Positions 1-8,551 of a stretch of DNA of 64,000 nt are shown one piece after another. Every line of letters begins with the position of its first letter. The first letter of the stretch is position 1. The notes beneath the pieces are model-generated. The model worked only from the letters and a program-made list of their open reading frames with translations. It was not told the origin of the DNA and ran no database searches. The stretch spans positions 130,731,572 to 130,795,571 of the forward strand of contig OX336389.2 in assembly GCA_946902985.2 (NCBI GenBank). The letters run 5' to 3'. The stretch comes from Meconema thalassinum (Eukaryota; Arthropoda; Insecta; Orthoptera; Tettigoniidae). Made by a program: the position numbers and the translations under genes.

Positions 1-297
1 TGGCGATGATTTTACGGCCGGATGCCCTTCCTGACGCCAACCTCATGAGAGGAGTTAATGAGAGATGAAATGAATGATGGTGAATGAAACTGGGCAAGGA
101 TGGGGAAGGAAGCGGCCGTGACCTGTCTGAAGGTACCGTCCCAGCATTTGCCTGGTGTTGAAAATGGGGAAACCATGGAAAACCATTTCAAGGACGGCCG
201 ACGGTGGGGCTCGAACCCACGCGTCTACCGAGTCAGCAGAGAGCTTGGCCCCATGACCTAATGCTGCGCTTTAGCCAGCGTAGCCACTACTGTCAGT
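1..297 (-). mobile_element. tRNA-headed SINE, family C, cut by window edge
   Basis: Read on the minus strand, this begins with a tRNA-like head near 297 and has a B-box match (GGTTCGAGCCC) near 210-222. The body follows, and the tail runs off the left edge of the window. A second copy on the plus strand at 2936-3258 shares the head and body, which defines the family. The far tail (near 15-60) differs from the other copy, suggesting a different subfamily. Confidence 0.7.
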
Positions 298-475
298 ATA
301 CAAAAAATCCAATAAACCCACAAAATATGCATTTGCATATGCGCATATACATTTTTCAAAAAATTCGTCCCCTACTATTCACAAAGCAAGTGGTAGAAGA
401 AGAATATTGTTAGACCAAAGAAGAGATGGGTGAAGCAAATAAATCTGGAGATGGAACGGGCCTAAGTCTTACAGT

Positions 476-585
476 TAATTAAAACTCAGCACTTTTTCTA
501 GGTTTGTGCCCTGTCTTGTGTGAGGTTTCGCCTAGGACACCAAGCTGGCTCATCAGCGGGCTCTTGGTATCCCTGTCCGGACCCC
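476..585 (+). repeat. Half copy of the foldback element at 698-907
   Basis: This stretch repeats the left arm and centre of the foldback element just downstream (the AACTCAGCA to GACACCAAGCTGG region), but the right arm is missing. Unrelated GC-richer sequence follows to about 690. It is probably a truncated relative. Confidence 0.55.
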
Positions 586-697
586 CACAGGAGTAGCGAA
601 CTGCGCGCTACCTCCCTTTTGATGAAGCGCACCTGCCCCTCTTATCTGCGAGAATTAAAAGCACAAGCAGCCATAACCTCCCTATGAAGGCTTCCAA

Positions 698-907
698 TAA
701 GATGGTATATTGGCTTTCAAGGTCAGTGAATTAAAACTCAGCAATTTTTTTAGATTTGTACCGTGTCTTGTGAGGGTTTTGGCCTAGGACACCAAGCTGG
801 CTCATCAGCGTGCTCTTGGTGTCCCCGCCCCACACAAGACTCGGCACAAACCTAGAAAAATTGCTGAGTTTGAATTCACTGGCCGTGAAAGCCAATATAC
901 CATCTTA
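698..907. mobile_element. Foldback MITE with about 75-bp arms
   Basis: The left arm starts TAAGATGGTATATTGGC at 698, and its near-exact reverse complement ends at 907. The arms continue inward for about 75 bp with a handful of mismatches. The centre holds a second short inverted pair, GGACACCAAG and CTTGGTGTCC. The whole 210 bp can fold into one hairpin. No coding capacity and no clear target duplication are visible. Confidence 0.7.
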
Positions 908-1036
908 CAGTTTATGTTTATTATTTTTGTTAATATTATCATCAACATCATTGTAAATGTTGAGCTAACGATTATACCAATTACAGAAATTAGTACCATC
1001 GGACCCCACTTGGCCGAGACCACCTCGTGGTGCATT

Positions 1037-1740
1037 GGCTGTCACCACTGATGTCCCAGTTTGATTCGTGGTTCTAGCAGGAAATGTTGTTCTGTTCTGA
1101 GAGCTGGAACGGGGTACATTACACTCAGACTTGTGAGGCAGCACTGAGAAGAGATGGTTTCGGTTCCCACCTCAGCCGTCCTAGAAGTGGTTTTCCGTGG
1201 TGCCCCAGTTCTACTCCAGACAAATGCTGTGATGGTAGCAAACGTAAGGCCACAGTCGCCTCCTACCCATCCTAGCCACAGTTCCAAATACACACTAGTA
1301 CAGTCATCACAATTACCCATGTAATCATACAAATGTCTTCACACACACACACCCAAGTGAAAATGAAAATCCACAGCCTGCTTCCAGTCTCCGACCGGGT
1401 AAGGAATGGAATGAATGAAGCCCCCATCTAGCGGCGAGGATAAAAACTGTGCCGGCTGCCGAGGCCTGACGCACTCCTCTGGAGCTATGATTAAATGAAT
1501 GACAGGAGAAAAGAAATGATAGTGGAGAGTGTTGCTGGAATTAAATTTTGACAGGGAAAACCAGAGTACCCGGGGAAAAACCTGTCTGCCTCCGTTTTGT
1601 CCAGCACAGATCTCACATGCAGTGACCGGGATTTGAACCACGGACCCAGCGATGAGCGGCTGGCGTGCTGCCGCCTAAGCCACGGAGGCTTACACACACA
1701 CATCCAAGTACACGGGGATAAATGGTTACATTCTAAAAAC
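1037..1740 (+). mobile_element. SINE family A copy, split by a nested SINE
   Basis: From 1037 this matches the family A body (a GGCTGTCA-type head and a CTGGAACGGGGT motif, then CACCTCAGCC and AAATACACAC). The tail is interrupted at about 1350 by a minus-strand family B SINE and resumes at about 1700 with CCAAGTACACGGGG. The best complete family A copy in the window is 29264-29760. Confidence 0.7.
1360..1691 (-). mobile_element. SINE family B, nested in a family A SINE
   Basis: Minus-strand copy with a tRNA-like head (GCCTCCGTGGCTTAGGCGGC type), a B box near 1625-1640 and the family tail at about 1365-1400. It is flanked by similar CACACACACAYCCAAGT stretches (1341-1358 and 1692-1709), which fit a target duplication inside a CA-rich SINE tail. 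Confidence 0.75.
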
Positions 1741-1931
1741 GAATATCACTTCTACCTTCTGATGACTATAAACACAAACTAACTCTCACCATCAAGAGTG
1801 AAATTGCTAGGCCTGAAGATCTCCGTATTAGAAGAAACAAAGAGTAAAATATACATGTGCATTAATGTGATAACGCTTCCCCTGGAATCACCACCTTGAC
1901 TTGCATTGACAGTGAGAAAGAGTCACTAATA

Positions 1932-2359
1932 CGAAGGTGGATCAAAAAATAAGTTGCACTTCCCAGTTATGGCCATTTATTACACCACCTATACAACAGC
2001 AACACGCCTATAACGACATACAATGTAACGTCACTTTTCCACATAGTTTCCAAGAGACTCCAAACATTTCTGCGAACGCACAACCAACTTGTCGATGCCG
2101 GATGCATAGAAAGTTCCTCGTGCATTCTGCAACCACACGGAGACAGCGGCTTTCACCTCCTCATCGGTCTGGAAACGTCGACCACCGAGCTCCGATTTGA
2201 GCTTACCGAACAGATGAAAGTCACATGGCGCTAGGTCTGCCAAACGAGCGACCTGCTGCAGCGTTTCAAGTGGGAGGTCTGGCAACATCCACCCTACAGT
2301 CCTGACCTAGCGCCATGGCCATAACTGGGAGGAGCAACTTATTTTTTGATCTGCCCTCG
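1932..2359 (-). mobile_element. 428-bp mariner-like element, internally rearranged
   Basis: Both ends carry an inverted repeat of about 45 bp. The left begins CGAAGGTGGATCAAAAAATA; the right, on the other strand, begins CGAGGGCAGATCAAAAAATA. Each end is flanked by TA (1930-1931 and 2360-2361), the usual mariner target duplication. The inside holds only the C-terminal part of a transposase on the minus strand and a short oppositely oriented piece of the same catalytic region. It cannot encode a working transposase. Confidence 0.85.
2031..2288 (-). pseudogene. Mariner transposase C-terminal fragment
   Basis: The 85-codon open frame contains DLAPCDFHLFGKLKSELGG followed by RRFQTDEEVKAAV. This is the region after the third catalytic aspartate in mariner transposases, which cut and rejoin DNA at the inverted repeats. 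The residues before ADLAPCDF do not match the family. The usual HPPYSP lead-in is found instead on the opposite strand at 2286-2315. The DNA-binding N-terminus and the first two catalytic aspartates are absent. The frame is a remnant, not a gene. Confidence 0.8.
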
Positions 2360-2399
2360 TACTTCCTGGATAAGACGTAAGTAAGGATTGTTGAACTGA

Positions 2400-2706
2400 T
2401 TTGCTAATTTCCGACTTCCTAGCACGGGGGTAGGGTGATTGAACTGAAGGAAGCCACAGTGGTATCAATGGCACAGTGCCCTGATGCCGAATATCATAGA
2501 TGAACAAGGCAGAGAAGTGTTATCAATCATGCCAAGTACTGGGAGCTAACTCAGGGCTGAAGTGTGTCGAGGAGGGGTTGATAAAGCTGAAGGAAGCCAC
2601 AGTGTGCCCAGACAGAACAACTCAATAGAGCTGCCGAATATCATAGGTCAGGTCAAGTCCTGAGGAAAATATCCCTCCGCGTTTCTCCTCTCTCTCTCTC
2701 TCTCTC
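2400..2706 (+). repeat. Degenerate short repeats and a (TC)n tract
   Basis: Two imperfect copies of a unit containing TGAAGGAAGCCACAGT and GCCGAATATCATAG lie at about 2440-2500 and 2590-2645. A weaker relative is near 3690-3715. A TC microsatellite occupies about 2690-2706. No gene is visible here. Confidence 0.5.
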
Positions 2707-2935
2707 CATTCTTGTGTTCCCAACAAGGAAACTCTAGATTACCATCTCTCAACCTACTATATACATTTAAAATCATTTGTCTGCACCATTTCTCAAATTC
2801 ACTCCACTTTTATTGACTTTGAAGTATTTTGTTGGTGATTCAAGCTTTACAACTGAAGTTTGAACACGTTGTCTACTTGAGAAAACCATTTTGGACTAGT
2901 TTTGTCAACCTTTGAGCCTGATTCACCATAAAATC

Positions 2936-3258
2936 ACCGACAGTAGTGGCTACGCTGGCTAAAGCGCAGTGTTAGGTCAAGGGGCCAAGCTCTCTGTGAC
3001 TCGGTAGACGCGTGGGTTCGAGCTCCACCGTCGGCCGTCCTTGAAATGGTTTATCGTGGTTTCCCATTTTCAACACCAGACAAATGCTGGGACGGTACCT
3101 TCGATAGGCCACGGCCGCTTCCTACCACATCCTTGCCCAATTTCATTCATTCATCTTCATCCATTCCATCTTTCATCCCGTCGCGCAGGTCGCCCACGGG
3201 CGTCGATTAGAAAGACCTGCACTCGGCCTCTCAGGAGGCCACACAACCAAAAAAAAAA
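2936..3258 (+). mobile_element. SINE family C with 9-bp target duplication
   Basis: Plus-strand copy with a tRNA-like head near 2943, a B box (GGGTTCGAGCTCC) near 3015 and a poly-A tail at 3249-3258. CATAAAATC occurs on both sides, at 2927-2935 and 3259-3267, as expected for LINE-assisted insertion. From 3268 to 4014 I see no gene. Confidence 0.85.
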
Positions 3259-4032
3259 CATAAAATCGAATTACTCCGGTGCTCTTTTGCCACTCAAGCA
3301 AGGTTTATACTCAACTAAATGTAATATAATATCGAATTCGTACTGAATTACTCTGCCTATCGTACCAAATACCACTAAAACTATATTCTCACACACACAA
3401 TTCATCACATGAAACGAAAAGTTAGTAAATATCCCAATTAACGTCACAATGAAAATTTCATTCATAGATTTTGACAAAGGAAATCCAGAAAAGCAATCTA
3501 GCCAGCTTATGGAAACATAGCAACATGTGCTGGAAAATGTTGTGCGCCAAAAACAGACAGAAAGAGTGTGAACTAATTCCTGACGCGTTGGCCTCTTCAC
3601 AGACCAGAATATCAAAGAGACCGCTTAGGAGGTCTTGAGGTGACTAGACGGAGCTGAAGTGTGTGTGCGTGGGGGGTGAAGTAAGCCACAGTGAGCTCTG
3701 CCGAATATCATAGATAGTGGGAGCTAGCTTGGAACTGAGTAGGGGGACTGAGCTTAGAGAAGCTACTGCTGTAGGGTTTGTCTATCATAAACTGCACTTT
3801 CTTTCAGTTCTCGTGGGGGAAGTAGTCCCTTTGACCATATCCATTCACCGCTACCACGTGTATTGCAGCCAATGAGTTACGACCCATATGACAGTCTTTA
3901 AGGACCATGTAGGCTATTCCATCATGTGGCCGACGTTTTATGAGCTCTCACAACATCCATTCAGCTTGCCATATAGTTGAGTGACCATTTTAATTAACTT
4001 CTATTTCTTATTGACATTTATCTGATTAGATA

Positions 4033-4361
4033 AGTGCCTCCGTGGCTTAGGCGGCAGCACGCCGGCCTCTCACCGTTGGGTCCGTGGTTCAAATCCCGAT
4101 CACTCCATATGAGATTTGTGCTGGACAAAGCGGAGGCAGACAGGTTTTTCTCCGGGTACTCCGGTTTTCCCTGTCACAATTTAATTCCAGCAACACTCTC
4201 CACTATCATTTCATTTCATCTGTCATTCATTTAATCATTGCCCCAGGGGATTGCAACACGCTTCGGCTACCGGCACAGTTCATATCCCCGCCGCTAGATG
4301 GGAGCTTCATTCATTCCATTCCGTGACCCGGTCGGTCGACTGGAAGCAGGCTGTGGATTTT
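4033..4361 (+). mobile_element. SINE family B, full length
   Basis: Starts with the tRNA-like head (GCCTCCGTGGCTTAGGCGGC at 4036), has the B box GGTTCAAATCCC near 4086, and ends in the family tail (GGCTGTGGATTTT). An exact 18-bp target duplication, CATTTATCTGATTAGATA, flanks it at 4015-4032 and 4362-4379. The exact match implies a fairly recent insertion. 4380-4860 holds nothing recognisable. Confidence 0.9.
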
Positions 4362-4865
4362 CATTTATCTGATTAGATATGTGGTATAGTTCAATATAAC
4401 TTTGGCTACTGTGTTTCGAATAGCATTGGATGGCGCATTTTTCACAGCCATGGAAGTAGGTGAGAATAAACATCTCAAATATAAGAGTGCAAATCCAATT
4501 CTTAGAACTTTCTCTTTCAAGGCGATTTAAGATACTGAATCTTCTTGCCAACCGTGGTATAGCCAGCGACTATTTAGGTCTATAATTGTTGTGAAAATAA
4601 TTCACCTGTTCGTTGTTTTTTCAGGAATTGTTTTAGAGTTCTACTGCCATTTTCTTGATAAAAGACTTCAAAGTTCATATATGGATACCCAAAATCTTAG
4701 TCCCTATGTTTACGCTTGTTAATGACGTTTCATATAAGTGCTTCTTGATGATCCAACAAGCTAAAGAAATATCGGAATTCGTCGACATACGAACAAATCG
4801 AAAGCTGAATAACGCTCTACACAGTTAACAGCTGCCCCCAAAAAAGAAACAACTTAAAATAAATA

Positions 4866-4975
4866 TGTTGTTGTTGATTAATTGAGGGGCTTTCCGACAT
4901 CGTGATCATGTAGGCCCGTGTACTTGGGTGTGTGTGTAATTTGATAACCTGTGTCGTTGTGATGGTCTTAATATT
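4866..4975 (-). mobile_element. SINE family A tail fragment
   Basis: GTTGTTGTTGATT, then GAGGGGCTTTCCGACATC and GTGTACTTGGGTG, match the reverse complement of the 3' tail of family A. Only the tail is present. It abuts the start of element W at 4976, so one probably inserted into the other. Confidence 0.6.
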
Positions 4976-6150
4976 GATGTGTAACATCTTACCGCTCGGT
5001 TGATGGATAGTTTTGTGGGAGTGATTTTGAAAATTGGGGACGGAAGTGGATCGGAACGATCGAGCTGGCAGTGGTGGATCAAACGGAAGTATGTACTGCC
5101 CGCTCGATCGATCAAACGGAAGTGTACTAGCTGGCAGTGGTGGACGACGGAAGTATGCACTGCCCGCTCGATCGATCAAACGGAAGTGTACTAGCTGGCA
5201 GTGGTGGACAACGGAAGTATGCACTGCCCGCTCGATCGATCGAATGGAAGTATGCCCTAGCTGGCAGTGGTGGATCGAACGGAAGTATAAGACGCACTGC
5301 CAACTCGATCGATCGATCCAGCTGGCACTGGTAAGAGAAACAATCAGCGCGCGGTGTCGAAAATTGATACCATGACGCACTCTCGGCCATCTGGAATGTA
5401 TATGACATACTGAACGGAAAACGCTCATGCGAACTCTGGTGTCAAGTGATTTAAACAAATGACATGGTACATGTTCGAAGTCTTCGTATCAGTATTTAAA
5501 TGGTAAAATGCCTCAATATCAAACATTGTAAGTAGTCGGCATTGCAATGGCATAAGGCATTTTATACTCAATCCCACTCAGGAACATTATCGAAACAAGC
5601 AAAATATAAATGAAATTTAATTCCGTAATGCAGTATTATTGGAGCGTGGAAATAAGTCACCATCTTGTGCACAATATTTGCGTAGTCGAAATAGTCGTGG
5701 TGTTATTGCGTATGACTGTGAATGTAGAGATCTTGGGTTCGAATCCTGGGCGGGGTAGATATTTCTGCAACCAGATTATCATTTTAAACGATATTTAACA
5801 TATCAATATGACTTATTTTAACAGAATCCATATGAAATTACGTGTTGGTCTGTGAATCAAGAGGACCTGTTTATAAGGAATTGAAGGTTATTAGCGGTGT
5901 CCCGTCTATTAATCTCGTTGATCCATATCGTATTCTTTATTTAGGCTAGTGCTGGTGGAAGCTACAAATCATCTAATAAATTGAGTTCCGTATTATAAAC
6001 TACAATATCTGTAAAACACTCCCTTTTACAATAGATTCATATTTGTGCCAATAATACTATAAAATACTGGTGTATCAACAATTTCACGTGAGGTTTCTCC
6101 TATGTCAGATGTTACACATCATATGCGACTACTGCAAGGCTCGTATTTTT
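4976..6150 (+). mobile_element. Element W, copy 1 (unclassified TIR-like element)
   Basis: Three copies in the window share this layout (also 28187 and 37760). They begin GATGTGTAACATCT, have a minisatellite in the first 350 bp, then about 700 bp of unique sequence with a tRNA-like segment (GGTTCGAATCC near 5740). Near the right end is AGATGTTACACATC (6107-6120), the exact inverse of the start. A conserved GCGACTACTGCAAGGCTCG and a T-run follow outside that repeat. No transposase is visible. It is non-autonomous; its class is unknown. Confidence 0.6.
5041..5335 (+). repeat. About 66-bp minisatellite inside element W
   Basis: A unit containing AGCTGGCAGTGGTGGA, ACGGAAGTATGCACTGCC and CGCTCGATCGATC is repeated about four times with small differences. 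The open frames that run through it on both strands are a by-product of the repeat. The two other W copies hold only one to three degenerate units, so the array expanded after this copy separated. Confidence 0.75.
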
Positions 6151-6152
6151 TT

Positions 6153-6440
6153 TTGTGTGTATTTGTAATTCAGATGAGAATGGGAAAGGAGGCGGCAGTG
6201 ACCTTAATTTAGTTACCAGCCCACCATTCACCTGGAGTTGAAGTGGAGAATCAATAAAAAACACATCCAGGATGGCTGAGGTGGGAATGGCATCCGCCTC
6301 CTCTCAGTTTTGCCTCACGACTCTCAGTGTACCTTGGCCTCAAACCAGAATTAAATTTCTTGTCATAGCCGGGAATAGATCCCGGGCCTCTGCGTTGACA
6401 GCCAAGAGTGCTAGCCTCTAAGCAACGAGGTGGACTGTGA
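6153..6440 (-). mobile_element. SINE family A copy
   Basis: Minus-strand copy: the B-box region GGGATCTATTCCCGG lies near 6375 (reverse complement), with the body and the AAATACACAC tail next to the right end of W copy 1. It is diverged from the full copy at 29264-29760. The plus strand carries only accidental open frames. Confidence 0.65.
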
Positions 6441-6578
6441 AACAAACAACCATAGGGTCCGAGCAAGAAGATTAATTTCCTCTTCTGTCTTATGTTGCAG
6501 TTCACCCGCATGCACCGTGTCATATTTAAGCAACATGTACAATAAACAAAATAGACCAATCTTAAATGTACTCACACG

Positions 6579-6580
6579 TT

Positions 6581-6611
<31 letters not shown>

Positions 6612-6612
6612 T
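6579..6612. repeat. (AAT)n microsatellite, retrotransposon target
   Basis: An AAT repeat runs directly up to the left LTR. On the far side of the retrotransposon the sequence continues as ATATCGTATGGCC at 13228, so the LTR element inserted at the edge of this array, probably a SINE tail. Confidence 0.75.
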
Positions 6613-7290
6613 TGTTACGTGCCACCCCCTAGTGGCACTTTTGTTAACTGGATTACGGTGGGGGTACAAAGCACAACACCAATTACTGCTTAAAGAAATA
6701 ATTAACTTTATTGTGGCCAGAAAATTACACTAATCAGCAAATACAAGCAATTAGGAGCCTTCTCCAGTTTCCTCAAGTCTCTTCCTTATGCGCTCTTGGC
6801 CCCTTTCACTTGCAACAGACCACAGAAGTTAATCCGTCCTAATGAGTCCGGTGGCCTTGGCAGAAGCTACCTGCCCCTCTTCCTCAGGTACAACAAATAC
6901 AGTTACTTACGAGCACTTGATGTACGCTGTTCACAAGCTGGGAGAAACAATGTCACAGGATTTCGTAACTCGCACAGCACTTCGTCACCACACTTCTGTC
7001 GCACAAGATAATCGCTCGCACTAGCTCATAAAACACAACAACAACAACTGCTTCACGGGTCACTCTTATATAGCCGGCCGGTGACTCAATAAATGCTTCT
7101 AGATCCATCCAGAGTCCACGGCTTCTCTAGGTTTCCAGCGCTGGTCCAGTCACGAATGTTCTGGACTATCCCTTTGTCCTAGTAGCCCTGTTGCATAAGG
7201 CGCGCGCAATACAGGAGGCAGGGCACAGCCCAGCCCTGGGGCAGTTGTGACTCACGCGGCGAGTGATGACACAAACTCACAGCCGTAACA
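6613..7290 (-). repeat. 3' LTR
   Basis: Ends are the inverted pair TGTTACG and CGTAACA. Read on the minus strand it contains a TATA box (TATATAAGA at about 7064-7072) and a polyadenylation signal AATAAA at 6707-6712. It differs from the other LTR at about four sites: near 7027 (A/G), near 7125 (T/G), near 7230 (C/T) and 7288 (A/T). Confidence 0.95.
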
Positions 7291-7304
7291 CCACCCCCTT
7301 CCTA
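7291..7304 (-). other. Polypurine tract for plus-strand priming
   Basis: On the minus strand AGGAAGGGGGTGG lies immediately before the 3' LTR. A purine run touching the 3' LTR is the expected second-strand primer site of an LTR retrotransposon. 7305-7369 is the short tail after integrase. Confidence 0.85.
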
Positions 7305-7369
7305 AAAAGGCTGATCGTCCCGATCAATCATTGGTCCGTCTGTGTCCCTCCGTAGGCTGCCAGGCGATC

Positions 7370-8551
7370 TCAATGCACGATCTTCATCTTCGCCCTCGGG
7401 CTCAGCTGGATCCTGTAGACGACATCGTTGATTCGTTTCACGACTCGGTACGGGCCCTCCCAGGACTTCTGCAGTTTGGGTGACAGGCCTTTCTTCCGTA
7501 ATGGGTTGAAGAGCCAGACCAGGTCGTTCTCGTGGAATCCTCCGGCATCCGTCTGCTGGTCGTATCGGGTCTTCATTCGGTCGGTCTCGATCCGCAGTTT
7601 CCTCCTCGCGAACGCGTGTACGTCCTCCAGTTGGTCGACCAGTTCTTGACAATACTGGCTTACCGGGATCGGATCATTCCCAGGTCGGCCGAAGGCAAGA
7701 TCGACAGGTAGACGGAGCTCCCTCCCAAACATGGCCCGGGCTGGTGTGCACCCGGTGGCTTCATGCACGGCGGCGCGGTAGGCCTGGAGAAATAGTGGAA
7801 GATGCTTGTCCCAATCCCTCTGGTGCTCGCTGACGACTATTCGGAGATGGTTCTCGACGGTGCGATTGAATCGCTCTACCATCCCGTCGGACTGAGGGTG
7901 TAGCGGCGTTGTCCTTGTCTTCCGGATCCCCAGCAGCTGGCATAGGTTCTGGAACACCTGCGACTCGAAGTTCCTCCCTTGGTCGGAGTGCAGCTCCAGG
8001 GGTACTCCGTACCGGCTGACGAATTCCTTCACCAGGGTCTCTGCGATCGTCGCGGCTTCTTGGTTAGGGAGCGCATACGCCTCCGGCCATTTGGTAAAGT
8101 AGTCGCTGACGACTAATATGTAGCGGTTCCCTGCCTCGCTTAACGGGAATGGCCCAGCAACATCGATGGCCAGTCTCTCCATGGGGCCGCCCACGTTGTA
8201 GGTCTTCAGTGGACCCCGTCGTCTTCGTCCTGGGCCCTTGCTGGCTGCGCAATCGTGGCACCTCGCGCAGTGGTTCTCCACGTCTGTTCGGCATCCGATC
8301 CAGTAGAACCGCTCTCTCAGCTTCTCCAGGGTCTTCTTTATCCCTAGGTGTCCACCAGATGATCCTCCATGAACTTCCTTCAGGACTTTCTCCGTCATAG
8401 CCTTTGGAACGACGACTTGTTCCCGATATGTCTTCCCGTCGGTGCTCTCCCAGGTACGGCAGATGAGGCCATCCCTTACAATCAGCGAGTCCCACTGTGC
8501 CCAGTAGGACTTAAACTTTGGGCTGCAGTCACTCACAATGTTCCACCCGGG
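7370..8551 (-). CDS. pol: Integrase part of pol, after an in-frame TGA
   Basis: This inserts the cDNA into the chromosome. Numbered from the GTG at 8536, it shows a zinc-binding HHCC domain (His56, His63, CHDC cysteines at about 93-96) and the DDE core: Asp125 in AIDVAGPF, Asp185 in HSDQGRNF and Glu221 in GMVERFNR, with 35 residues between the last two. A GPY/F-type C-terminal module follows (WEGPYRVVKR near 359-368). No chromodomain is seen. The frame is the same as the protease-RT frame and is separated from it only by TGA at 8552-8554, so there is no separate start codon. Another TGA at 7370-7372 cuts the usual DRLAAY tail motif from the rest. Family assignment is certain; whether this copy is functional is doubtful. 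Confidence 0.93.
   Translation of the reverse strand, partial: PGWNIVSDCSPKFKSYWAQWDSLIVRDGLICRTWESTDGKTYREQVVVPKAMTEKVLKEVHGGSSGGHLGIKKTLEKLRERFYWIGCRTDVENHCARCHDCAASKGPGRRRRGPLKTYNVGGPMERLAIDVAGPFPLSEAGNRYILVVSDYFTKWPEAYALPNQEAATIAETLVKEFVSRYGVPLELHSDQGRNFESQVFQNLCQLLGIRKTRTTPLHPQSDGMVERFNRTVENHLRIVVSEHQRDWDKHLPLFLQAYRAAVHEATGCTPARAMFGRELRLPVDLAFGRPGNDPIPVSQYCQELVDQLEDVHAFARRKLRIETDRMKTRYDQQTDAGGFHENDLVWLFNPLRKKGLSPKLQKSWEGPYRVVKRINDVVYRIQLSPRAKMKIVH

Noticed and set aside
4817..5458. 213-codon minus-strand open frame
   Set aside because: It is produced by the 66-bp minisatellite of element W; no domain, and the other W copies do not keep the frame.
5690..5762. Possible tRNA genes (also 28845, 38600, 39600, 58690, 59800)
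   Set aside because: A- and B-box-like motifs are present, but acceptor and anticodon stems do not pair; these are SINE heads or tRNA-like segments.
6796..7024. Identical 71-codon frames in both LTRs (also 12733-12948)
   Set aside because: They lie within LTR sequence on the strand opposite to transcription and are duplicated only because the LTRs are.
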